Positions 1 through 8,336 of a stretch of 60,866 nt of DNA are shown piece by piece; positions within the stretch are counted from its first letter, which is position 1; each line of letters opens with the position of its first letter. Source of the stretch: Gracilariopsis chorda (taxonomy: Eukaryota; Rhodophyta; Florideophyceae; Gracilariales; Gracilariaceae); NCBI GenBank assembly GCA_003194525.1, contig NBIV01000330.1:1-60866 (forward strand). Reading direction: 5' to 3'. Position numbers and translations under genes: made by a program. The notes beneath the pieces were generated by a model. It searched no databases, was not told the DNA's origin, and saw only the letters and a program-made list of their open reading frames with translations.

Positions 1-191
1 GTTCAACGTGGTTTGCACAGCCTTCAGGATATAATCATTCGCTTCAGCGAATACCGTTTGGCCAGGGCGGGAGTCATTTGCCCTCTTGTGTCATAAGGAG
101 CTCCTAAGTCCGGTAGGTCAACGATGTACGGCGCAGGTGCATGTAGGAGGGTGAGGTCAAAGAGAGTTTTACCGGTGGACTTATGCACTTG
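1..191 (-). mobile_element. Ty3/gypsy element A, 3' part of integrase (split)
   Basis: On the minus strand this stretch encodes the region after the integrase catalytic core of a Ty3/gypsy polyprotein. It aligns residue by residue with element B near 59,800-59,950, sharing the pattern VHK.T....FDLT...AP.PY.VDL..LGAP with MTPA.AKRYS.KR. It is the direct continuation of the integrase that stops at 13,798; the 13.6 kb between is an inserted DNA transposon. The rest of element A (C-terminus, 3' LTR) lies left of the window. Element A is decayed, so this is not an active gene. Confidence 0.85.
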
Positions 192-215
192 CGTATGTGT
201 TCTCGGAACGCTAGT
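192..215 (+). repeat. Left terminal inverted repeat of the 13.6-kb transposon
   Basis: It matches the reverse complement of 13,774-13,797 at 21 of 24 positions (differences at positions 4, 11 and 18). It starts CGTA and ends in GCTAGT, the motif repeated through the subterminal region. The preceding TG is the target duplication. Confidence 0.85.
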
Positions 216-432
216 ATTTGGGGCTAGTTTGGTCTGATTGAAATATGTCGTCCAAAAGTTCTGCAGAAAATGACGGATCGCGAATGCAAAGGTAATTTTC
301 GTTAATTTTTTAGAGTGCAAGCTAGTTTTCGCATTCGATTCTAGCACAGAGTCTTCCATATTATGAATGCAAAACGAACGCAAAAGACGTCGCTAGTTTA
401 CCGTGGAGTTTTGTATGTCATTCGCTAGATGT
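200..432. repeat. Left subterminal repeats (GCTAGT / CTAG and GAATG motifs)
   Basis: About six CTAG-centred motifs (mostly GCTAGT or CTAGCAC) occur in some 230 bp, interspersed with GAATGC/GCATTC motifs. The right end has the same vocabulary at higher density. In CACTA elements such subterminal arrays are bound by an element-encoded protein. That role is inferred here. Confidence 0.7.
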
Positions 433-542
433 GAATAACGGGTCTGGAGCTTAAGAACCGCTCTTACCAAACCCATATCACGACGACACCCATCAAAACC
501 ACTCTCCACCGAGAGGCGGCTGCGTCTCCGTCTCCGAGAACG

Positions 543-1362
543 TTATTTGAAGAAGTCGTCCGGTACGCTCTCCTCCTTCTCCTTCTTCACTCTCTTCCCC
601 CAACGTCCACAACGCCTCTTCTCATCAACCTCACCAACCACCTCCCACCTCCTCTTGGGCTGATCACCCAAGATTCTCTCTGCCCCCCGCGCCTCTCCTA
701 CACTCCTAAGCGCACGAGTCCCCTTCCTAGCGCCCTTCTTCGCCTCTTTCCCTCCACCCACTCCACGCTTACCGCATCTCTTCAAGTCCCCTCTCACTAT
801 CGGCCTCTTCTCCCCAACCCTCCCCTTGCACACCTCCCCCTCGCTCTCCGCAGTCTCGGCCACAAACCGTACCCCCTCCTTCTCGACTTCCCCATCAAAG
901 TCCCGTCTCCAGGTCCAAAGTTTATCCCATCGCCATTCACATACCTAAAACCACCCGTCATCTTACCATTCGGCGTCACAGTCATGGGTGAGCCGCGCCG
1001 TCCACCACGACTCTCCCCAACTCCACCTCCCTCCTTCACCAACTTCTTCACCTCCCGTAGCCGCGTCTGAAACCTTTCCTGCTCCTCCCTCAACCCTCCC
1101 ACCTCTCGAACCACAAAGGCTGCAATCTTCTTCCCCATCCCACGCAAATCCCTCTCACCTCCTTCCCCACCTCCCTCACCATCGCCCTAGAACACAACGC
1201 AAGCACTCCCTCCAACCCTTCCTCCTCCGCTTCCTCCTGTTCCCGCTTCTTCCGCATCCCCAAAGCCACGGATTCCTCAATCTCCGCAAGGAACTGTCCC
1301 CAGCTGCGCGATCCGCGGCCACTCGTCATCTCAAACACAACACAGCTCAAAGAAAGCGGCAA
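543..1362 (-). pseudogene. Basic/coiled-coil ORF of the transposon, two frameshifts
   Basis: Three overlapping minus-strand reading frames (1362-1090, 1147-797, 863-543) give one coherent highly charged protein if two frame changes are allowed near 1,160 and 900. The N-terminal third is Glu/Arg-rich and coiled-coil-like (RKKREQEEAEEE, then REEQERFQTRLREVKKLVKE). The C-terminal third is Lys/Arg-rich with KRGVGGGKEAKKGARKGTR and ends KKEKEESVPDDFFK. I recognise no family. The plus-strand ORF over the same bases (988-1650) is Ser/Pro/Leu-rich and looks like its antisense shadow. Very short introns could replace one of the frame changes, but I see no good splice pair. A nuclear or DNA-associated role is only a guess from composition. 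Confidence 0.45.
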
Positions 1363-1885
1363 GGATCAAAAGAAGCGGTAGAGATCGAAATAAGTGGAAA
1401 GTCCCCGGTGAGAACCTCACGCGCCAGCCGCTCCCGCGCATTCACTTCCCCGCCATTTTACCCCCTTCCAAAAACCCCCATACACTGTATTTCAAAATAC
1501 CTAGCACTTTCCGCTGTTACTTTCATTTCTACCCCACCCAATAACCTCTCTCATATCGTCACCCCCTCTACCCCCAGATGTACCCCTTCAATGCCCAATA
1601 AACTCATATTCTTTACCTCTACCGCCATCCCACAGCCCCCATTTACGTAAACCTCATTATTCTCTTCTTCAATAACCCTTTCCCCCTTTTCCGCGCACAT
1701 TCTGGACCTCTTATACCAATTCTACCAGAAAAGTGTTTCTCATCTCCTTCGTCCTCACTTCTCAATATTTTGCATTGAATATGAAACAGAAACGCGTTCA
1801 AAAACGCATAGAACAACCGTTTGGTCTTGCCTTTAATCTTCCTTCATCTAGTCGCCATCATCTAGTTCAATAAAGCTATTCTGTT
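1363..1885. other. Pyrimidine-rich spacer inside the transposon
   Basis: The plus strand is strongly C/T-rich and low in complexity. I see no convincing gene. It may hold the promoter of the minus-strand ORF ending at 543 and, at its right edge, that of the following plus-strand region. Confidence 0.4.
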
Positions 1886-1889
1886 GCAT

Positions 1890-1896
1890 ATAAAAT
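1890..1896 (+). promoter_or_regulatory. TATA-like box followed by pyrimidine leader
   Basis: ATATAAAAT at about 1,889-1,897 is followed by a C/T-rich tract (CTCTCTCTCCCG) and by ATG codons at 1,972 and 2,019. This is a plausible core promoter for the region 1,972-3,030. It is motif-based only. Confidence 0.35.
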
Positions 1897-1971
1897 CAGA
1901 CACACCTGCCCGTTCCTCTCTCTCTCCCGTTCTTCATCAACAGTTCCGCCCTTGAGCTAGCACCTCTAAAC

Positions 1972-3030
1972 ATGTTGTTCGAGAACTTTCGCTCCCAACA
2001 ATACGTCTTCCTCCACAATGACGTTCGAGCAACTCTCACGTTCGACATTCTCCACAACAAAAGCTACTTCGTTTCAAACAATTGCTTGAAGCTAGAGTAC
2101 TGCAGGGACACAAACAAGTCATATCTTTCAGGCGCAGCAATCCATTATAAGTGATGAGTTGAAAGCCGAAATGACCAACATTGACCAACTCCTGCGCGAC
2201 AACCCCTCTGACCCCCGGTTCTTGCAAAATCAACCTTCTACTACAAGACCCCCCATACCTTTGACACATATCCAACTACATTCGTTCCTCTGAATCCCTT
2301 TCGAACAATCCATTCCATATGGCAAGTCTTCTTTCTCTACTAATTTCACCTCCCTCCTCTCCTTCGCCATCGAACTCTCTACGGTGTTTTGAAACCAGTG
2401 GTCACCAAATTCCTTCTATCCGGCCATTCCTCCTGTGAAGCGGAGACTGGATATACCATACTGTACAGTATCATCGATACAGTACTCCATATCTTGTTGT
2501 TCGACTTTGCAATCTCCCTTCACAAGGAGTTTGTTCGGCCCCCTCTCTTTCTGCCCAATGAACCCCATTCAACATTATGGCAGACTGGGCACCATCAGCG
2601 CAAGATTCGCAGGATTTGCAATAGCTGGACTCCTCGCCCTGAACGCGAACATACTCGCCGCCTACGAACTGCTACAACGCCAGCTTCCCTAAGGTGTTCC
2701 ATACGGAACGCCTCCATCGCGTTCTTTCCCGGTGGGTTCTTTTTCGCCCTAACAGTCTACTTTGTCGACAGATTGGCCGTGTACGCCCTCACAGGCCACC
2801 CGTTCAAACAACAGAGTCCTTCTCCATATTCGCCACACTATCTATCCAACATCATACAAATTTTTACGTCAACGGCCTGGAAGTCTCTTCGAAGAGCATT
2901 GTTCCTGGACGACATCGTAGTCTCCATTCGCACCTTTTTCGTCGAGTTGTGCCCGTCTCCTTCGCGCACTTCACTTCGTAGTCCATCCAACCTTCTGCCT
3001 TTTCAACCCACAGAGGTTTCCCTCCACTAG
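1972..3030 (+). pseudogene. Possible broken or multi-exon gene with membrane segments
   Basis: Several plus-strand frames contain protein-like stretches but no single frame is open throughout. One (2,132-2,293) reads AQQSIISDELKAEM and on, preceded by an acceptor-like TTTCAG. Another (from 2,560) encodes FAGFAIAGLLALNANILAA, a likely membrane helix. A third (2,710-3,030) encodes FFPGGFFFALTVYFVDRLAVYALTG, a second likely helix. A TATA-like box precedes it. Either a short-intron gene or a decayed small membrane protein would fit. I could not build a consistent splice model and recognise no family. Confidence 0.25.
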
Positions 3031-3678
3031 TGAATAACACTTTATTCATTCTTCTCCTCGTCTGCTCCAGCGCTATAGACTACGAAATCAAATATAGATT
3101 CAAGCGATATATTGCAGCTATCGGAACAAACCCCAGACCCCCAACCTCTCGGGTCCTTCCGTACGAATAACTTCTAGAACAACAGACCAACAATACAGAT
3201 TACCTTCGTTGTCGTAGCCCCTTCATCTTCTATCTTCCGCATTCCCTTCCAGTCGGCGTCTTTGCACAGCTGTTAAGATTTAGGATATGTGAGCTACATA
3301 CTATGCTTCTCTTCTATACCCCATTGTAGAGTTTTTTCTTATAACTATACCACTTTTTAATGTACGCGAGTGAGTTCATTGTACGTTTTACAAAGCGAGT
3401 GAGCTTGAAGTAAGATATGCAATGCCAAGGTTCTCCTTGTAGACGACTCCATACACGGTAGGAATTATATTTGGTTCATTCTGATTCAGAAAAACAGTTA
3501 GACGCATATTGTAGTATTAAAATATCAAGCTGCGCACGTGAAAAGCTGTTTAGATGTCGCGGAAGTACGGTTTTAGTAGAAAATTGGAGACCGAAATATT
3601 TGAGGACGGGTTAGCGTCGATACTAAATATCTCGCGTACTATATCGCGGCTTTGTTCAGAGCTTAAGCTATTTTCCCG
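3031..3678. other. AT-rich spacer inside the transposon
   Basis: No ORF of note. There is a degenerate internal duplication around 3,365-3,420 (GCGAGTGAGTTCATT and GCGAGTGAGCTTGAAG). It may contain the promoter of the ORF at 3,679. Confidence 0.35.
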
Positions 3679-4341
3679 ATGTCGATTGGGTACATTAGAG
3701 ATGAAGAACTGCTCACTCTTTTGAATCACAGGGAAGTCCCCGAAACGCCGCCCAGAGATAAAGCAGATGGGTATGAGGGAACAGAACAGAAGAAGAAGAC
3801 TGTTGGGATAGGAGAGCTGGGAGTTGGAGTAATGGCTGCGAATGGAGGAGGAGATGCAGGTGGTGGACCGGAGCACACATTCAGAAAGGATATGAAGGCC
3901 CGGGTTAAGGCTTTAAGTGCCTCGTTGAAGGAGAGTTTGTATACTTGTATGACAGATGTAGTGTTTGAGTATGTTGGCCTGTCTTGGAGCGTTTCTGATG
4001 GTGGGATTCCACTGGACGTGGTTACTATTGTTCGAAATCGGATGAAAATGGCAGGGGTCTTGATGAGGGATCATGTGGAAGGGATCGTGGAGTGCTTGGT
4101 GAGGGAAATAGGAGCAGTTTATCGAAAGAACAATGCTCTAGAAGACAGAGTGACTGTCCTTGAAATACAGCTTAGAGAGGCCGTTGATATTCAGGTGCAC
4201 TTGAAAAACAGAGTAAACGGAGCACAAAACGGGGCCGGTGGAGCAGGCGGTGCTCATAGAAGCTGCCTAGGGACGAGGAAAATAATGGAAGACAAAATTG
4301 AAGATGTGGAGCGAGGTACTCTCTTGAAGAAGAAACGTTGA
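3679..4341 (+). CDS. Unrecognised 220-aa transposon ORF with C-terminal coiled coil
   Basis: A single open frame from ATG to TGA. Residues about 60-75 are Gly-rich. Residues about 75-150 include a helical stretch (FRKDMKARVKALSASLKES, then MTDVVFEYVGLSWSVSDGG). Residues about 150-185 read as a coiled coil (RKNNALEDRVTVLEIQLREAV). The tail is Lys/Glu-rich and ends KKKR, possibly a nuclear signal. Size, charge and coiled coil resemble accessory DNA-binding proteins of large DNA transposons in a general way, but no domain is recognisable and no function is assigned. It lies upstream of and on the same strand as the methyltransferase gene. Confidence 0.55.
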   Translation: MSIGYIRDEELLTLLNHREVPETPPRDKADGYEGTEQKKKTVGIGELGVGVMAANGGGDAGGGPEHTFRKDMKARVKALSASLKESLYTCMTDVVFEYVGLSWSVSDGGIPLDVVTIVRNRMKMAGVLMRDHVEGIVECLVREIGAVYRKNNALEDRVTVLEIQLREAVDIQVHLKNRVNGAQNGAGGAGGAHRSCLGTRKIMEDKIEDVERGTLLKKKR

Positions 4342-4692
4342 CAGGTTAAGACATATGTTTCTGATGAAGAAAGAAAAGGACGACTCCTAGATCTTATGTG
4401 CATCATGATATAAATGAGACAATGCTTTATTTACGGCGGTACTAGAATGTATCTGTCATCGCTAATTATCTTCTTCCATATCCTCATCTCCCTTCTCACC
4501 CTCCTCTTCAGTATAAATGGCGTCGTCCGCATTATCATTTCCATCTTCATTAAGGTGGCACGAAGAAGTGGATTCGGTGAGTTCGCTCACAGGTCTTTGT
4601 GGAGGAAGCATTCTGGTCGCCCTTTCCACCTCTTCTCTAACCCCCTTCCTGCCACGCGTCAACGCTTCATTGCTTGCACCGACCCCCAGGCC
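4342..4692. other. Spacer after the 220-aa ORF
   Basis: No convincing coding sequence. Two overlapping ORFs of about 80-100 codons on opposite strands look like chance frames. Confidence 0.35.
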
Positions 4693-4841
4693 GGCGCAGC
4701 TGCGCCGGGTGGTCGGTCTTGACATTGTCGGTCGACAAAAGAACGACCCCCCGTAATTTAATCAAAAATCAACATTCTGGTGTCCGTGCTTGACATTGCC
4801 GACCGACAATGTCAAGACCATCTACCCGGCGCAGCTGCGCC
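4693..4841. repeat. 149-bp foldback (MITE-like) with palindromic ends
   Basis: The palindrome GGCGCAGCTGCGCC occurs at 4,693-4,706 and again at 4,828-4,841. Inside, the arms continue as an inverted repeat: GGTCTTGACATTGTCGGTCG on the left, its complement at 4,800-4,819 on the right. Arms of about 44 bp flank a centre of about 60 bp. It has no coding capacity and looks like a small nonautonomous foldback insertion or a structured regulatory element. Confidence 0.65.
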
Positions 4842-5211
4842 GTTAGACCGACAACCTGAACTGTGAGAACTGCGACGAATTCTCGAAGTTTCACCTTCTC
4901 CGTCTGTTCTGCAGTGCCCAACTCCCTCATTCAAAACAAAACCCTCCGAAGTTTCCCTCCCTGCTCCATTACACACTTCGAAATCAAATCTATTTGAAGT
5001 TCGACGGACGTGAATCATCAGAACGGGCGTCTTCGTTCCTCGGTTGCCACGAAGCATCTCCTTCGCAACCATTCAAACTCGAACGCAATCTTTCGTGCAT
5101 CTGTGCATCTCCCGCCGAAATTCCACCCATGTCGTTCCCCTCCACTAAACAGGGAGTAACTCAGGTGCACCCGTGATAGGGCATAGGGCTCCTGCGCACC
5201 CGCCCTCAGAC
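4842..5211 (+). other. Region upstream of the methyltransferase gene
   Basis: An open frame at 4,994-5,176 overlaps the start region of the methyltransferase gene in another frame (ending SFPSTKQGVTQVHP) and could be 5' coding sequence lost by a frameshift. A stop (TAA) at 5,146-5,148 lies in the methyltransferase frame. No clear TATA box was seen. Confidence 0.3.
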
Positions 5212-8200
5212 ATGAGCATTTCGGAAAGCTTCATAACCATCTGGAATGTGTTTATGTCCGTCCGTGATGCGTACGCGGAATCGAGAGGCTCCGGGGTCCC
5301 TAAACGCGATGTCACATTCGAGAAGATTGTAGAGTTTATGCTACAGAATCGTCGAGCGAATTCAGAAGTGCTCGGATTGTTGGAAAGATTCCTTGGTTCC
5401 TCCCACACCTCCTACAGCGACAAAGAGGTCACTGCTTATCTTTGCACCTCTGTACAGGGTCCGACGCAGTACTTCCGACAGGTTTATCGATATGTGGCAT
5501 TGTTCGATGAACAAGACGGGTCGAAAGACAGGCGTGTACGGGACTTTTACGAGTGGACCATTGACGGGAGGGGCGGAGGTGGAACAGGGATGGTACAAAG
5601 GGTGTTCAACAATGACATCTTCAAGAGGTATTTTCACGGAGCCGCTACGGGGAAGGGAAGGGGAACGTTTAGGACCGTTCCTGCTACTCGATTCCAACAG
5701 CTGCTGTACCTGTCGGTGGTAAAGCACATCGAGATTGAACGCACGGGTCGGGAACGGAAGCGACGCCTTGGACACGGAAAGAAGGTGAAGGCAGTGAAGT
5801 ACGTGGAAAGTTTCACCATATCTAATCACATGCACGGTCAGCGTATGGCGTACGGCGTACAGCACGTATGAAGGGCTTGGGACGCGTTCGATGTCGTTCT
5901 GGGTTTCAGAGACTGCGAGCAGATGATGCTTCCTTATCTCCTTATCAACAGAGACACTTTTAAGCTCTCTGATATTCACTCCCGAACGATTGGTTACAGC
6001 CCCAAAAACGCCGCGTACAAGCTGGGACAAGAAATGAAGCCGACGGTATCCGAGGACAGTGTTGTTACCTGGGCTATTGCTTTTTCGGATGACGTAGACT
6101 GCAATATGCGTATTCTGGCCAGAGAATTGGTCTCGGATCTTCGGCGTATTGTACTGGACAAGAAGATGTATGAGCTGAGTGAAACCGAGCAATGGCCAGT
6201 GCTATCTACTTTTACGCGAAGCAGCACGAACCCACCGGTTCGATTTGACTCCTTGTCCGAAGATATTGTCAAATCAGTGAAGGAAGCTTGTCCAAAGCAT
6301 AATGTTCAACCCAGCAAAGCTTGGTCGCGCCCTATGGATGTACATTCCAAACTATCCGCCGCTCCTGGAACCAAGAGCCACACGAAGAGCGTGCAGGCCG
6401 TTGGAAAGCAGCTCCGTGAGAGCTCCAATGGCTCCGGACAGACGAATGGGAGCGGTAGTAGCAGTGATGACGTAATTACCACGCCTACTGCTCCCGCTTC
6501 TGCGGAGATACAGGCAACGGTGGACGTTTCGGTGAACATCCTCCCTCCTCATGGGACGCTGGGGCCTGTGACTGCGAAGGCTACGAAGATTCTGGAGTCC
6601 GTGATGGAGAAGAACTTTGCGTTCTACTGCGTGGACTCCGAAGAGCTGGTGTACGTTCATGAAAATGTTCCGGGAGGCACCATATCTCCGAGGGGGAGAG
6701 TTCAACTCTCTATATCTGACGCGCCGTATCAAATTCGGGATACCGAATACGATCGCATCGGTCACCAGAAGATGGTTTCGTTTGCCTATCACAACTCGGA
6801 TTGCCTGCGTCCTGTTGGACACTTGTTCGTCTTCTGTTCAGGTTTTCAGTTCCCGATATGGTACAAGATTTTGACCGACTGCCAATACGTTGATGCAGAA
6901 GGGAGGATGAAGAAGTCTTTCACCGTGGATAAGACGTCCCTGTTGTGTTTGCGCCATCGCTCAAACCCGATGGCGTTCCCTGGTCGCAACAACATTAGCT
7001 TGTTCCCCGCACGGGAGCAGGTATTGCATGCGGTTCGGAATGGCATTCCCTATGCGGAGCAGAAGACAATGGTGAACTACCGTAAGTTCAACCATGTTGC
7101 CAGCCGATACCCTGGACATGTCGGAGTAATCGATCAGGTTCCCCATCGTGCCCCAGGAGAGAGACTGTACTGGAAGGTGCGGGATGGGCAACGATTTGTA
7201 AATCGTCAGATTCGCCCGGAGCAGAAGTCGAGACAGTTGATGAAAGAGCTCATAGCACGTTTTTCTCAACCTGGAGACCTTGTGATGGATTTCTTCTCAG
7301 GAACGTTTACCACAGCACTCGCGTGCATGGAACTTGTTCCGCACAGAAAGCTCATCGGCGGTGAGAATTATCGTAATTGTTTCATACATGCGAAGCATAA
7401 CGGTATAGTGCTTATGGGAAAGGTAATTGCCGACAATTCCCTCAAAGTCGGTGACTTGGAGTGTGATGAACGCATCGGTACGAATGCTGTTGTACAGGCG
7501 GCACTTCATGTGGCCATGGCGTATGAAGAGCAGATGAAGGAGGCGGAAGAGAAATTGTTGCCGAAAGATGAAAGGGGAGATCCGATCTTATGTGCGTGGA
7601 GGTTGTCTGGTTTAGACAGAATATGTTTCTCTGGTTATGACGTGAGTTCGAGAAAGTATGGAGAAGAACTAGATGACTTGTACTTCAAGAACGAATTGCG
7701 TGTGGAGGTGTTGAGGGAATTTATGGGGTACGACGCGGAGCGACCGTGCAGGGAACGGGAGACGAGCTATGTAGATGGAAGTGTGATGCATTTGGCGCGA
7801 TTGGATGCGTGGATTGCTTCTGTGGTAGAGGCATTGAAAGAAGATGTGGGGAGAGGAGGGAAGCGGCAAATGCTGTTTTCGAAATTGTATGCAAAGTATC
7901 TCCCGCTTGCTGTGGAGGATATCCTACTGACTGCGAGAAGGAAGATCGAAGGGAAGTACGGGAAGGAGCTTGTGAACTATGGTGTGAAAGCTGAAGATCC
8001 GACTGAAGTGGAAGGGAATGAGGAACGTGAGGGGACCGTTGCGTGTTGGATGCCGTCGAACCAACTGGTGTATCTGGGTGTCCCGTACGAGGTGTTTTTG
8101 GATGAAATGACTACGTACCTTGGTAATGTATTTGATTGCTACGTAGGCCGTTGCATGCCTGAAGAACGGGAATTTAAGGAGTTGGTAGCCGTTGAGGAAG

Positions 8201-8283
8201 AAATTTTGGACCCCAGAGAGGAAGGGGAAGGGAAGGAAGACGGAGAGGACGGTGGGCGTGGAGAAGAGATGGCGGAGGAATGA
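5212..8283 (+). CDS. Large protein with beta-class N6-adenine/N4-cytosine DNA methyltransferase domain; one in-frame TGA
   Basis: One frame runs 1,023 codons from ATG 5,212 to TGA 8,283, broken only by TGA at 5,869-5,871. After the stop it continues with protein-like WDAFDVVLGFRDCEQMML. The stop may be a C-to-T change of CGA, or lie in a tiny intron (60 nt, GTACGG...TTTCAG, or 57 nt ending at 5,922). Two methyltransferase motifs are visible. Motif IV is SISDAPYQIRD (6,706-6,738), a DAPY variant of the usual D/S-PPY. Motif I is VMDFFSGTFTTALAC (7,282-7,326), preceded by RPEQKSRQLMKELI and followed by IGGENYRN. The order IV then I is that of beta-class amino-methyltransferases (PF01555 type), which use S-adenosylmethionine to methylate exocyclic amino groups in DNA. 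The N-terminal 500 residues are unrecognised, with a Ser/Gly linker near residue 405. The C-terminus is acidic. It converges with the transposase. Target base and activity are inferred. Confidence 0.8.
5869..5871 (+). other. In-frame TGA in the methyltransferase gene
   Basis: TGA follows CAC GTA and precedes AGG GCT TGG in a frame otherwise open from 5,149 to 8,283. A CGA-to-TGA transition is the simplest cause. Splicing of a 57- or 60-nt intron would also remove it without changing frame. Confidence 0.85.
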
Positions 8284-8336
8284 GAAGTTTAAGAAGTTTA
8301 TTGCTAGAGTTAGCGGGTCTGTGTTTCTAAATTTGA

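Noticed and set aside
988..1650. 220-codon plus-strand ORF rich in Ser, Pro and Leu
   Set aside because: It lies antisense to the charged coiled-coil frames 1362-543; its composition is what the complement of Glu/Lys/Arg-rich coding gives.
5869..5871. TGA as selenocysteine codon
   Set aside because: No selenoprotein family similarity around the site and no SECIS-like structure sought or seen; mutation or a small intron is simpler.
5362..6192. 276-codon minus-strand ORF
   Set aside because: Antisense to the methyltransferase gene, which has recognisable motifs; no motifs of its own.
5212..8283. Bacterial restriction-modification gene or contamination
   Set aside because: The gene sits inside an element with eukaryotic transposase and intron, flanked by TIRs and by gypsy sequence. 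Length and long N-terminal region are unlike bacterial enzymes.
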